Positions 14,143 to 23,413 of a stretch of DNA of 64,000 bases are shown here, in pieces (the stretch's first letter is position 1; every line of letters starts with the position of its first letter). The position numbers and the translations under genes were made by a program. Location: NCBI GenBank assembly GCA_016721315.1, contig JADKIL010000001.1, positions 1-64,000 on the forward strand, given 5' to 3'. The DNA is from Candidatus Villigracilis vicinus (GTDB lineage Bacteria > Chloroflexota > Anaerolineae > Anaerolineales > Villigracilaceae). The notes under the pieces were generated by a model. The model had not been told where the DNA came from. It saw nothing but the letters and a program-made list of their open reading frames with translations, and did not search any database.

Positions 14143-16552
14143 AAAGCGGATACGCGTTCGGGTCAACTTCATGCATCATTTCATAAACAGCATCAAACAC
14201 CGTCTCAGGATTTGGTTTGGACCAGTAATCTCCATCTGAACCGTACGAGGGGCGATGTGCCTTGGCAGATAAGGTGCGGGCTGGTGAGTCTAAATGGAAA
14301 TAGCCGCCTTGTTTCTCAATGACTTCCTGCATCATGTAAGCGGTTGTTCCGCCGGGGACGTCCTCATCCACGAAAAGGATGCGGTTGGTTTTCTTGAGCG
14401 ACTCGATGATCTTGCTGCGAATATCGAACGGCATCAGTGATTGCACGTCAATAACCTCAACATCAATACCGACCTTGGCTAATTTATCTGCGGCATCCAA
14501 CACGACACGGCAACAGGCGCCATACGTGACGATGGTCATGTCCTTGCCTTCACGAAGGGTTTCAGGCACCCCCAATGGAAGTGCGATTTCACCGATATTT
14601 TTTGGCAAACGTTCTTTAACACGATACCCGTTCAGCACTTCTACTACAATGGCGGGCTCGTCCGATTTCAACAGGGTGTTGTAAAAACCAGCGGCATGGG
14701 TCATGTCTCGCGGAACGAGCACATACATACCGCGCACCAAACTCAAAATACCCATCATGGGTGAGCCCGAATGCCAGACGCCTTCCAAACGGTGCCCGCG
14801 TGTGCGCACAATCACTGGCGCTTTCTGTCCGCCAGCGGTGCGCCAATGCAAAGATGCCAGATCATCGCTCATGGTCTGTAAGGCATACAAGACATAATCC
14901 AGATATTGGATCTCCGCGATGGGGCGTAGTCCACGCATGGCCATGCCGATCGCCTGCCCCATGATGGTCGCTTCACGAATGCCGGTATCGGTCACACGCA
15001 TTGCGCCATATTTCTCCTGCATTCCTTTGAAGCCCTGATTTACATCCCCGAGTTTGCCAACGTCTTCACCAAAGGCGATCAGGCGCGGGTCACGGGCGAG
15101 GGCGGCATCGAAAGCGGCATTAACCACTTCGAAGCCGAACATGGTCGGCGATTCGTCCGCATACACCGGCTTGACCTCATCCACTTTCATGGCGGTGCCC
15201 GAATATAAATGCGAGCCGTAGCGTTCAAGATTCAATTTGTCGTTCTCGTGTTTCCATCCGATCAAAACCTGCTTGTTCGGATGCGACTCATCCCGCAGCA
15301 GGCGCAGCGCTTCATGCACTATGGTGTGGATGTCGCGCCTCGTAAACGACGGGAGAGTTGCCAGCCGGTCTCTGAGCATTCGCAACTCTGCGACATGATT
15401 CGAAGCCCCGGCGATCTCTTCAAGCATATCCATCACCTGTGCCCGCTCTTCGGTGATGGGGGCGAGGTAGGCATCCCAGGCAGCTTTGCGGAATCCCTCC
15501 ACAGTGTCGTAGTCTGCTTTTTCAAGGGCATCCAGCTCGGGCACAGAAATGATGCGGTTGTCTATCATCCACTGACGCATCTTTTTGAGTCCGTCAAACT
15601 CTTCTTCCCACTTTAATCGCTCGGCTGATTTATACCGTTCATGACTGCCTGAGGTGCTGTGACCCTGTGGCTGCGTCACGTCAATGACGTGTACCAATGC
15701 AGGGATGTGATATTCGCGTGCGATCTCGGCGGCAGTTTGATACGTTTCAACAAGGGCGGGATAATCCCATGCATGGACGGTGTAATGGTCATAACCGTTG
15801 TGAGCTTTATCTGGCGGGGTATGCGGATCACGCTCGAAGCCTTTCAGCAGGGTGCCGATATTTTCCTTGACCATTTGGAATTGATTTGGAACAGAGATGC
15901 CATAGCCGTCATCGTAGATGCTGATCACGGCTGGCGCTTTGAGCACGCCAATGGCATTGACCGCCTCCCAAAAATGTCCTTCGGCAGTGGAAGCATTGCC
16001 AATGGTAGCGAAGGTCACTTCGTTGCCATTGATCGAGAAATCTTTCAGGTTGTGTAATTCCTTGAGGGAGCGGTATACGACCGATGCGTAAGCAAGCCCA
16101 ACGGCTCTCGGCATTTGCGCGGCTGTGCAGGAAACATCGGCAGCGGTGTTGTAAAGCTGTGTTTGCGAGCGCCAGGTTCCATTAGGATGCAGCAGGCGCG
16201 TAGCAAAGTGTGCATTCATCTGTCTGCCGCCGCTGGCAGGATCGTGAGTGGTATCGCTGTGTGCGTAAAGTTGTGCAAAAAATTCCTGAATGCTCATCAC
16301 GCCTAACATGAACATCCAGGTCTGGTCGCGGTAGTAGCCGGAACGCCAGTCGCCTTTTTGAAAGGCGCGTGCAATGGCAAGTTGGGCGATCTCTTTACCG
16401 TCGCCGAATATTCCAAATTTTGCTTTGCCGCTAAGGACTTCGCGTCTACCGATAAGGGAAGCCTGTCTGCTTTGATAAGCGAGGCGGTAATCTTTTATGA
16501 TCTCGTTTTTTTCAAGGGGAAGCGCAATCGTACCCTTCTTTTTGTTGGGCAT
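14135..16552 (-). CDS. Fused alpha/beta E1 component of 2-oxo acid dehydrogenase
   Basis: An 805-residue thiamine-diphosphate decarboxylase with E1 alpha (about 1-440) and E1 beta (about 475-800) in one chain. The TPP region is TIGNASTAEGHFWEAVNA then DDGYGISVP (residues 183-222), the form seen in fused E1 proteins rather than the textbook GDG...NN. The beta part has AFGEDVGK, a DTGIREA segment and a C-terminal transketolase domain. It decarboxylates a 2-oxo acid and acylates E2 lipoyl groups. The start follows GGAGAGAG. The four-helix-bundle gene lies between it and E2. Branched-chain acids are a possible substrate, but this is not proven. Confidence 0.9.
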   Translation of the reverse strand: MPNKKKGTIALPLEKNEIIKDYRLAYQSRQASLIGRREVLSGKAKFGIFGDGKEIAQLAIARAFQKGDWRSGYYRDQTWMFMLGVMSIQEFFAQLYAHSDTTHDPASGGRQMNAHFATRLLHPNGTWRSQTQLYNTAADVSCTAAQMPRAVGLAYASVVYRSLKELHNLKDFSINGNEVTFATIGNASTAEGHFWEAVNAIGVLKAPAVISIYDDGYGISVPNQFQMVKENIGTLLKGFERDPHTPPDKAHNGYDHYTVHAWDYPALVETYQTAAEIAREYHIPALVHVIDVTQPQGHSTSGSHERYKSAERLKWEEEFDGLKKMRQWMIDNRIISVPELDALEKADYDTVEGFRKAAWDAYLAPITEERAQVMDMLEEIAGASNHVAELRMLRDRLATLPSFTRRDIHTIVHEALRLLRDESHPNKQVLIGWKHENDKLNLERYGSHLYSGTAMKVDEVKPVYADESPTMFGFEVVNAAFDAALARDPRLIAFGEDVGKLGDVNQGFKGMQEKYGAMRVTDTGIREATIMGQAIGMAMRGLRPIAEIQYLDYVLYALQTMSDDLASLHWRTAGGQKAPVIVRTRGHRLEGVWHSGSPMMGILSLVRGMYVLVPRDMTHAAGFYNTLLKSDEPAIVVEVLNGYRVKERLPKNIGEIALPLGVPETLREGKDMTIVTYGACCRVVLDAADKLAKVGIDVEVIDVQSLMPFDIRSKIIESLKKTNRILFVDEDVPGGTTAYMMQEVIEKQGGYFHLDSPARTLSAKAHRPSYGSDGDYWSKPNPETVFDAVYEMMHEVDPNAYPLFS

Positions 16553-16640
16553 CTACTCTCTCTCCTGAGTTGGTGATGGGCAGGATTATAACAAGGATAA
16601 GGGATGCATGAGTATGGATGCAAGTGGCTATTGTGGTTTT

Positions 16641-16670
16641 TTGCGCAAAGATTTTGTCTCCTGCTATACT
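16641..16670 (+). promoter_or_regulatory. Promoter, possibly leaderless
   Basis: TTGCGC (16641-16646), an 18-bp spacer and TATACT (16665-16670). The ATG at 16677 lies exactly where transcription would begin, and no ribosome site precedes it, so the transcript may be leaderless. Confidence 0.55.
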
Positions 16671-16676
16671 TTAACT

Positions 16677-17807
16677 ATGATGCCCAACTTTCAAACCATC
16701 CAAACTCTGATCCCGCCCGGTTTTATAGACCTTGGTGCAGGTGAACCACAGCCGGAATTATTGCCTCTTGATCTGCTGCGTGATGCTGCCGCACATCGGT
16801 TTGGGCTAGGCGATAAGGACTTTTTGCAATATGGATTGGAACAAGGGGATGGATATTTCCGTGCTGCCTTGGCTGGGTTTTTATCGACGCATTGCGGCTC
16901 TTCCGTTTCACACGACGACCTGTTCACAACTTCGGGTATTTCCTCGGCGTTGAGTTTGCTTTGCACACTCTTCACGAAACCTGGCGATACCATTTATGTG
17001 GAGGAGCCATCCTATTTTTTGGCATTGCGCATCTTTGTGGATCATGGCTTGCATGTTGTCCCGATCCGAACAGATACATCCGGGCTGGTCCTTGAGGATA
17101 TGGTGGCTGCATTGAACGTGTCGAAGCCGAAATTCATATACGTCGTTCCCACCTTTCAAAACCCAAGCGGGCAAACCCTTTCGCAAGAACGCCGCGAGCA
17201 ATTGGTTGAGTTGGCAAAAGAACATGACTTCTTAATTCTTGCCGATGAAGTCTATCAATTCTTGAGTTACACCCAAGCGCCGCCCAAATCGTTTGGCGCT
17301 TATATTGACTCAGAACATGTGATTTCGCTGGGGTCATTCTCGAAGATCCTTGCCCCCGGTTTGCGGCTGGGGTGGCTGCAAACTCACCAGTCTATTATGC
17401 AAAAAATCATCTCATGCGGCATGTTAGACAGCGGGGGAGGGATGAATCCATTCACATCCACCATCGTCCGCAGTCTGATCGAAAGCGGCGGTCTGGACAG
17501 GAACCTCTCAACACTATTAGATGTGCTTGGCAAGCGGGTACGGGTCATGAGCGAGCTGTTACAGAAGCATATCCCACAGGCGCAATTTATCCCTCCACAT
17601 GGCGGATATTTTTTCTGGCTGCACGTGCCTGGCATGGACGCAAAAGAACTGCGCAAAAAGGCGCAGGCACACAAAGTTGACCTGCGTCCTGGCATCCTGT
17701 TCTCCAGCGCGAATGGGTTGAACGAGCATTTTCGACTCAGCGTTTCCCATTATGGCGTGGATCGTATTGAAGAAGGGGTTCTGCGGTTGAAGGATTGCTT
17801 TAAATAA
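16677..17807 (+). CDS. PLP-dependent aminotransferase class I/II
   Basis: A 376-residue fold-type I aminotransferase. The start at 16677 (or the next ATG at 16680) is chosen because an earlier in-frame ATG at 16608 lies upstream of the promoter. Seen features are the ligand motif NPSGQ, DEVYQFL with the cofactor Asp, and SLGSFSKILAPGLRLGW with the Schiff-base Lys. The family resembles 2-aminoadipate/valine-type transaminases and the catalytic half of MocR regulators, but no winged-helix domain is present. The substrate is not known. It is divergent from E1 and ends at a shared terminator. Confidence 0.88.
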   Translation: MMPNFQTIQTLIPPGFIDLGAGEPQPELLPLDLLRDAAAHRFGLGDKDFLQYGLEQGDGYFRAALAGFLSTHCGSSVSHDDLFTTSGISSALSLLCTLFTKPGDTIYVEEPSYFLALRIFVDHGLHVVPIRTDTSGLVLEDMVAALNVSKPKFIYVVPTFQNPSGQTLSQERREQLVELAKEHDFLILADEVYQFLSYTQAPPKSFGAYIDSEHVISLGSFSKILAPGLRLGWLQTHQSIMQKIISCGMLDSGGGMNPFTSTIVRSLIESGGLDRNLSTLLDVLGKRVRVMSELLQKHIPQAQFIPPHGGYFFWLHVPGMDAKELRKKAQAHKVDLRPGILFSSANGLNEHFRLSVSHYGVDRIEEGVLRLKDCFK

Positions 17808-17808
17808 A

Positions 17809-17843
17809 AAAACAGGCGAACCCAAAATTTGTCCGCCTGTTTT
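17809..17843. terminator. Bidirectional intrinsic terminator
   Basis: A 10-bp stem (17809-17818 with 17834-17843) with a 15-nt loop and A/T flanks lies between two convergent genes. Confidence 0.8.
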
Positions 17844-17863
17844 TTGTTCAGGATATATGAAGG

Positions 17864-18958
17864 TTATGGGATCGTATATGTGCCGAAGACGCGATCGAAC
17901 AGGGGAGCGTAGATCTCCAGGGTGCTGTCGTAGGACACGAAGGACAGCAACAAGACCTGTGTGCCGCCATTACGCAGTTCAAAATTCGTGACGCCTGAGT
18001 AACCGCCTTTGGTGGATTTCCATGTCCAGTACTCGCTTCCGTCTGAAAGCGTTTGGATGTTTGAGACACGTACATCGCCGCCGCCATTGGAATAACGTTC
18101 GTTCAACAAGAACAACGCCATCTCGCCCGCATTTCCCATGGTGTAGGTATTGCCGTCTACGACTGAAATATTTTCGATCAAGGCAGCTCCGTCGGGGGAG
18201 GTTAGTGATTCCATCACCGCATCGCTGTAGGTGGTGCGGTCATCGAGGCTGTACGTCCAACCGACTGGAACATCAATGGTCATGGAATTGTCGGGACCCA
18301 CGAACTTCCAGGTTAGCTCATAGACCGGGCGGGTAAGCACTGCATCTGCCGCCACTTCAAGCTTTTCAAAGAATTTATCAAAGAGAGCCAAATATTCGGG
18401 GTTTTCCTTAACGATACTGTCTTGACCAATGACCTCAAATACAAAGTTGACCTGACCGAACTGGTTATAGATCGACTTGGCGTATTGAGTTTTTCCATCG
18501 TATAGATAGGTTTTTTCAACGACATATACGTCTTTGGCAGTACCAACTCCGTAATCAAGTTGTTCATATCCTTCCATTGACGTGTAGTAGTAGGTTTCAG
18601 TGGCATTGACGTATGCTTCGTAGGAAGCCGCATCAAGCGGAAGCCCAAAATTTGTGACCGCTACGTAGAAGGTAATGCCAGTTTCCGGTTCATAGACCAG
18701 TACATCGATATCTGAATCCTTTATTTCCCAACCAACAGGAGGATAGAACGTGAATGCTCCAGAGGGATGGGTGTACAACTCTGTGCTCAGTTCCATGGGC
18801 GCTGCTTTTACAGCAGTTGGGGAGGGGGGTACGGCTGTGTTGACGGCAGTGTTTGTTGGTATAGCCGTTGGCGTGGGGGTGGCGCTCCCAGCACATGCGA
18901 GGCTGACGAAGAACATCAGTGCAACAAAAGCGAACAATACTTTATTTCCTGATTTCAT
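17864..18958 (-). CDS. Secreted lipoprotein of unknown function
   Basis: A 364-residue lipoprotein from the ATG at 18958, behind GGAGGAG. Lipobox VSLAC gives Cys22, followed by a TPTPTAIPTNT linker. Two similar beta-rich halves follow: FTFYPPVGWEIKDSD near residue 70 and MTIDVPVGWTYSLDD near 230. They suggest a repeated PsbP/Mog1-like fold, each opening with a P-(P/V)-GW turn. No catalytic motif is seen. It is probably surface-anchored, and its partner is unknown. Confidence 0.75.
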   Translation of the reverse strand: MKSGNKVLFAFVALMFFVSLACAGSATPTPTAIPTNTAVNTAVPPSPTAVKAAPMELSTELYTHPSGAFTFYPPVGWEIKDSDIDVLVYEPETGITFYVAVTNFGLPLDAASYEAYVNATETYYYTSMEGYEQLDYGVGTAKDVYVVEKTYLYDGKTQYAKSIYNQFGQVNFVFEVIGQDSIVKENPEYLALFDKFFEKLEVAADAVLTRPVYELTWKFVGPDNSMTIDVPVGWTYSLDDRTTYSDAVMESLTSPDGAALIENISVVDGNTYTMGNAGEMALFLLNERYSNGGGDVRVSNIQTLSDGSEYWTWKSTKGGYSGVTNFELRNGGTQVLLLSFVSYDSTLEIYAPLFDRVFGTYTIP

Positions 18959-19106
18959 GATTTTCTCCTCCAATGAATTTGTTGGTATTAATATTCAATT
19001 ATTAGAGTTTTTTGTATTAATAAAACTGACAAATGTCACCAAAAAACATACAAAACGGTTAAGTGTTTTTCTGATGGATACTCAGCTTTGTCATATAAAA
19101 AGAAAA

Positions 19107-19127
19107 GGCGGACAAACAATGTCCGCC
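19107..19127 (-). terminator. Intrinsic terminator
   Basis: An 8-bp stem (19107-19114 with 19120-19127) with a 5-nt loop is followed on the minus strand by a T-rich tract. It terminates the gene at 19147. Confidence 0.8.
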
Positions 19128-19146
19128 AAAATAAGATTTTTGACTG

Positions 19147-19500
19147 TTACGGCATGATTTCAAGCCATTCCATGGCCTGATCCATTTCGCTGAATATCTT
19201 TGCATTCAATCCGCGATTCTTGCTGACCGTTTCTGCGAACCAGTCTATTTCTTCTGGACGGTACAAAACTGCCACCTTGATCAAATTGCGAAAGATCAAA
19301 GAACCTTGAACTCCGATCTCAAAACGCTGAATTGTTTTCACTTTCCCTGGCATGTGGGTGATATTGACGAAAACTTTTCTGCAATTTTTTGTCTGGCAGA
19401 TCTCAAAAACATGTTTGGAGGTTGATACGAAAACCTCTATTGAATACTCTTCATCATATTCTACATAGATGTATCCGTCTCTTTGTTCGATTTTTTTCAT
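19147..19500 (-). CDS. SpoIIAA-like (STAS-type) protein, putative
   Basis: A 117-residue alpha/beta protein. The pattern KVFVNITHMPGKVKTIQRFEIG followed by VAVLYRPEEIDWFAETVSKNRG and a terminal AMEWLE helix resembles the SpoIIAA-like/STAS superfamily of small soluble proteins. No conserved Ser phosphorylation motif is evident. It is a single gene between two terminators. The assignment is from general pattern only. Confidence 0.5.
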   Translation of the reverse strand: MKKIEQRDGYIYVEYDEEYSIEVFVSTSKHVFEICQTKNCRKVFVNITHMPGKVKTIQRFEIGVQGSLIFRNLIKVAVLYRPEEIDWFAETVSKNRGLNAKIFSEMDQAMEWLEIMP

Positions 19501-19530
19501 AAGATGCTCTCGCGTACAGGGAAGAAAAAA

Positions 19531-19558
19531 GGGAGATGATAAAGCTTTATCATCTCCC
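19531..19558 (-). terminator. Intrinsic terminator, perfect 28-bp palindrome
   Basis: Positions 19531-19544 and 19545-19558 are exact reverse complements flanked by A and T tracts. It lies directly after the oxidoreductase gene on the minus strand. Confidence 0.85.
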
Positions 19559-19570
19559 TTTTTTCGTTAT

Positions 19571-21556
19571 TTATTTCAGTCTTTCGGCTACGATCTCGGC
19601 AACGTCTTTCACTTCGATCGTACCGCCATCGCCTTTGGATGCATCCGTCATCATCGTCAGGCAGAACGGGCAACCCACCGCCACCGTATTCGCGCCCGTG
19701 GATTTGGCTTCGGCGAAGCGGGTCGCATTAACGCGTGCCGAACCTTCCTCTTCCTCTTTCCACATCTGTGCGCCGCCTGCGCCGCAGCAGAAGGATTTGG
19801 CTCCGTTGCGCGGCATCTCCACGGTTTCAATGCCAGCCGATTTCAAAGCATCACGCGGCGCGTCTGTCACCTTGTTATGCCGTCCCAGATAGCATGGGTC
19901 ATGGAAGGTGATCTTCATATTATCACCTTCAAGGTTCATGGAGATTTTCCCCGCGCCGACTAACTCATTGATGAGTTGTGTATGGTGAATGACCTGATAA
20001 TTCCCGCCAAACGCCGGGTATTCGTTCTTGATAGTATGCAGACAATGCGGGCAGGTCGTCACAATGCGCTTCGGTGCGACTTCGTTCAAGATTTCAACAT
20101 TCTGTGAAGCCAAGCCGAAGAAGATATCTTCACGTCCGGCGCGGCGAGCGGAGTCACCGGTGCAAGCTTCGTTCTTGCCGAGTACGGCGTAATTTACGCC
20201 CGCTGTATTCAAAATTTTTGCAAAGGCTTGCGCGGTCTTCTGTGCGCGTGTATCGGTGGCAGGCGCACAGCCAACCCACCACAAAATTTCTGGTTCGGCA
20301 TTCTGTTCAATGGTCGGCACGCTCATGCCTTCCGCCCACTTCATACGGTCACCTTGCGAAACGTTCCATGGGTTCTGATTGCGTTCCATGCCTTTGAAGG
20401 CTGTTTCCAATTGTTTGGGGAAGGCGCTTTCCATCATGGAAAGATTTCTGCGGATGTCGAGAATGTCGCGCATCGGTTCATTGCCCACGGGGCAAATATC
20501 CACACAGGCGCCGCAGCTTGTACAAGCCCAAACTGCTTCTTCGCTGATGAGTTCGGTCATCGCTACATCGGTCGTGCCGCCGCCGTTGAAGTGATAGCGC
20601 TTGTTGATCTCCAACGCAGCGGGGGAGAGCAACTTACCCGTGTTATATGCCGGGCACACTTCCTGACAGCGGAAACACATGATACAGGCGTAGCTGTCCA
20701 TGATCTGTTCCCAGCCGAGGTCTTTCATCTTCGCCGCGCCAAATTGTTCGATGCTTTGGTCGTCGAGATTGATATAGCTCAATTGCCCGATCGATTTGCG
20801 TTCAGGCTTGAGCGCAAAATTCAACGGGGCAAAGAATAAGTGAATATGTTTTGAAACAGGGAAATAAGGAAGAAAGGCGACGACTGCACCAATGGATAAC
20901 CAAAATGCGAGATGCTCACCCGCGACTAAAACATTCGCATCCACCCCCGCCCAAAGCTGAGCCACTGCCGAGATGCTGGGTTGCCAGCTGTCAGCGTGAC
21001 CTGCCAATGCCAACCCAAACGACTCGCCCAGAAAACGCATCGAGTTGTGGACGAAGATAAACGTGGCAACGATCGCCGAGTCGCGCAGGATGCCGGTGCG
21101 AGCTTTCGGGTTGAGTAAAGTTGTCTCGCGAGTGGACAAAGTCGCCGGTCGAAGGATGAAGCGGCGGAACGCCATCGCAACAATACCAAAGATGATGGCA
21201 ACGTTGGCAATATCCGCAATCAGGCGGTAGACATCACCGAACACGCCGGTATTATCAAGCAGACGCCAACCGGTGTAGGCATAGATCAAATCTGCGAGGT
21301 TGATGAGCAGAAAAGAGAGGAAGCCCCAGCCAATGAGCGCGTGCAGAATGCTGGGTCCGAGCCGAAAACGGAAGACGGGTTGAAATAAGCCTACTTTGAC
21401 GACGAGCTCGCCGATCCGTTTCCACATCAACGACCAGTCCACTTTGCCCTGCCCGCTGGCGATGTGACCAACGATCTTCATCACCCCGTTATAGGTGAAA
21501 TAGAGCGATACAAGAACCGCAACTGCGAAGAGGATTTTTTCTGCAAGAGTAAGCAA
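19571..21556 (-). CDS. Membrane Fe-S oxidoreductase (EtfAB:quinone oxidoreductase-like, FadF/HdrD-type)
   Basis: A 661-residue protein with a cytochrome-b-like N-terminal membrane domain of about five to six helices (10-235). Two [4Fe-4S] motifs follow: CIMCFRCQEVCP (Cys291, 294, 297, 301) and CTSCGACVDICP (Cys345, 348, 351, 355). Two cysteine-rich CCG-type domains come last (PHCLH and SFCCGAGGA). This architecture is known for proteins that pass electrons from an electron-transfer flavoprotein or similar donor to menaquinone. No etf genes are adjacent, so the donor is inferred. It has its own terminator. Confidence 0.85.
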   Translation of the reverse strand: MLTLAEKILFAVAVLVSLYFTYNGVMKIVGHIASGQGKVDWSLMWKRIGELVVKVGLFQPVFRFRLGPSILHALIGWGFLSFLLINLADLIYAYTGWRLLDNTGVFGDVYRLIADIANVAIIFGIVAMAFRRFILRPATLSTRETTLLNPKARTGILRDSAIVATFIFVHNSMRFLGESFGLALAGHADSWQPSISAVAQLWAGVDANVLVAGEHLAFWLSIGAVVAFLPYFPVSKHIHLFFAPLNFALKPERKSIGQLSYINLDDQSIEQFGAAKMKDLGWEQIMDSYACIMCFRCQEVCPAYNTGKLLSPAALEINKRYHFNGGGTTDVAMTELISEEAVWACTSCGACVDICPVGNEPMRDILDIRRNLSMMESAFPKQLETAFKGMERNQNPWNVSQGDRMKWAEGMSVPTIEQNAEPEILWWVGCAPATDTRAQKTAQAFAKILNTAGVNYAVLGKNEACTGDSARRAGREDIFFGLASQNVEILNEVAPKRIVTTCPHCLHTIKNEYPAFGGNYQVIHHTQLINELVGAGKISMNLEGDNMKITFHDPCYLGRHNKVTDAPRDALKSAGIETVEMPRNGAKSFCCGAGGAQMWKEEEEGSARVNATRFAEAKSTGANTVAVGCPFCLTMMTDASKGDGGTIEVKDVAEIVAERLK

Positions 21557-21700
21557 GGGGGCCTCCGTGAGTGACTATCGTTGTATGGAGTAAAAACTCA
21601 CTTTTTGCAACGACGACTTACGAAGTTTAGCACAACTTCATTTGATTGTCTCAAAATTCACTTGTGACGTTCCTCCTGCATCCCCCGGCGTATATACCTG

Positions 21701-23350
21701 TTACTGACTTATGTCGTTAACATAATCCACTGCACCCAAACATGCCCCGGCAAGGTGAGGAGAAACGCTTTCCCAGGTTAAGGGCTGGGTGCTGTTCGCG
21801 CCATATGCTCCACTGATGGCTTCGGCGAGGCAGCCTCCGCCCGCGTTGTAGTTGACCAGAGTAAATTTCCAAAGGTCTTCATAAGAAGCCATTTCTGCCG
21901 GGGTGTGCAGGGTGTAGTTGTACACCACCTGCCCGGTCTGTTCACAGCTTGCGATCAGGGTGTTGGCAAAAACGCCGACGGAAAAATTCGCCTGGGTCAG
22001 GTCCAGTCCAAGTGGACATTCTTTGCAGCTCGCATTGACGCTGCCCACAAGTGCGCTCCGCAATTCCACCTGTTGTTGTTCATTCAAGTTGGCATAACCG
22101 ATGCCGCAGATTTCAGAATCCATTACCAGCGGACAGAATTGATTGAAGAAGGAACGGTTCCAAAAGAGGGTGGTGTCTGCGCCGTTTTCGGTGAGCTGCC
22201 CCAAACCAATATCGCCAGCCGCCTGAAATATGCCGGGCCAGAATTGGCTTTCACGCGCGAAAAGATTTTTCAACAAAAAAGCAGGTACGCCGGTCTCTCT
22301 TGCGGTTTTAAGAATCAATTCGTCGAAGCTGTTTTGCCATTTATACACAGCCTCGCGCGATTTTTCCAAACCACACTGGTTGGCTGCATTCTCCGGGGAG
22401 AGCCCGCCATCTGGACAAGATCGCGCGTCCACTATGCCTTGCAGGATGAGATTCGCTGCAAGATATGTGTAAGGAATATCGCTGCTGAGGTCTTTGCTTT
22501 GAGTAGGAGTGCTTAGCCAGGCAGGTGCGCCGCCAACAGGCGGAAAGACGCCCCATGCGTCGGCGCAGGTTGCAGATACGTTTCCCTGCCATTGTGAAGA
22601 AAGCACATCCACATACCAGTAAAGCTGGTCTGGGTCGCCTTCGTCCACTTTTTTGGCGCGGACCTGGGCTTCGTAGACCGGGCTGCTATCTCCATAGGAT
22701 GAATATGCCCAGAATTCAACGGTTACACCTTCATTTTCTGTTTCAGGGACGCGGAATTTGCATACATCAGTATCGGCGCATGAGAAGGGTTGCCCGTTGT
22801 ATGTGCCTTCCACACGCAGAATGGTTTCATTGGGCAAGGGCTCGCGCCCTGAGATGACCAGGGTCGGTTTGGTTTCGCAGATGTTGGTGGATGTACTGAA
22901 AACGGGTTCGCAGTCTTCAAGCGTAATCCAGGCACTGGCGGCGGGCAGCTGCATAGCGATCTCTTTTTGTTTTGGTCGTGTGGTGGAAAGTCGGGCAAAG
23001 TACCCTTCGCAGTTGGCGGCATTATTGAGATTACAAAGCGGCTGAGATATCCAGTTGCGATAGATGATCGTACCGCAATCCCGATAGACTTCCTCTGGCA
23101 GGGGCATTCCGTCATGGTCTATGATGATGGAACAGACTTCGGCTCGATCTTTCCAATTGACGAGATCCCACTCGTAGGAGATGTAATCGACGGTGATAAC
23201 GGAGAAACGGTCTGGTCCAGGTGGGGGATTGGTTTCAGAAGCAGGCGTGGATGTAGTCCCGGAGGCGGGTAAAGCTCCAGTATTGACCATCAGGTTGGAG
23301 ACTGCGATCAGAATGAAGAGGAGGCGGTTTTCCCAGTGTCGCCTTGGCAT
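21701..23350 (-). CDS. Secreted protein with C-terminal lytic transglycosylase (SLT) domain
   Basis: A 549-residue protein with an N-terminal hydrophobic export signal (10-27) and a Thr/Pro-rich stretch. A long cysteine-rich region I do not recognise (about 45-300) follows. The C-terminal SLT domain has the catalytic Glu367 in LFARESQFWPG, GDIGLGQLT (379-387) and NYNAGGG near 505. SLT enzymes cut peptidoglycan between MurNAc and GlcNAc. No Shine-Dalgarno site is obvious; the promoter -10 lies in the loop of the preceding terminator. It follows the cytochrome c maturation genes but is a separate unit. Confidence 0.8.
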   Translation of the reverse strand: MPRRHWENRLLFILIAVSNLMVNTGALPASGTTSTPASETNPPPGPDRFSVITVDYISYEWDLVNWKDRAEVCSIIIDHDGMPLPEEVYRDCGTIIYRNWISQPLCNLNNAANCEGYFARLSTTRPKQKEIAMQLPAASAWITLEDCEPVFSTSTNICETKPTLVISGREPLPNETILRVEGTYNGQPFSCADTDVCKFRVPETENEGVTVEFWAYSSYGDSSPVYEAQVRAKKVDEGDPDQLYWYVDVLSSQWQGNVSATCADAWGVFPPVGGAPAWLSTPTQSKDLSSDIPYTYLAANLILQGIVDARSCPDGGLSPENAANQCGLEKSREAVYKWQNSFDELILKTARETGVPAFLLKNLFARESQFWPGIFQAAGDIGLGQLTENGADTTLFWNRSFFNQFCPLVMDSEICGIGYANLNEQQQVELRSALVGSVNASCKECPLGLDLTQANFSVGVFANTLIASCEQTGQVVYNYTLHTPAEMASYEDLWKFTLVNYNAGGGCLAEAISGAYGANSTQPLTWESVSPHLAGACLGAVDYVNDISQ

Positions 23351-23356
23351 AGAATC

Positions 23357-23403
23357 AAAAAGGGTCCGTCACATTATACTTTACGGTATAACGTAACGGA
23401 CCC
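23357..23403 (-). terminator. Terminator of the ccm cluster with a promoter -10 in its loop
   Basis: An 8-bp stem (23362-23369 with 23396-23403) is followed on the minus strand by five T. The loop holds TATAAT (minus, 23378-23373), which would start transcription about 16 nt before the lytic transglycosylase gene. Confidence 0.65.
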
Positions 23404-23413
23404 TTCGCTGGAA

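Noticed and set aside
14135..16552. Loss of the TPP motif in E1 (GN instead of GD)
   Set aside because: Fused E1 proteins with DDGYGISVP vary at this place, so inactivity is not supported.
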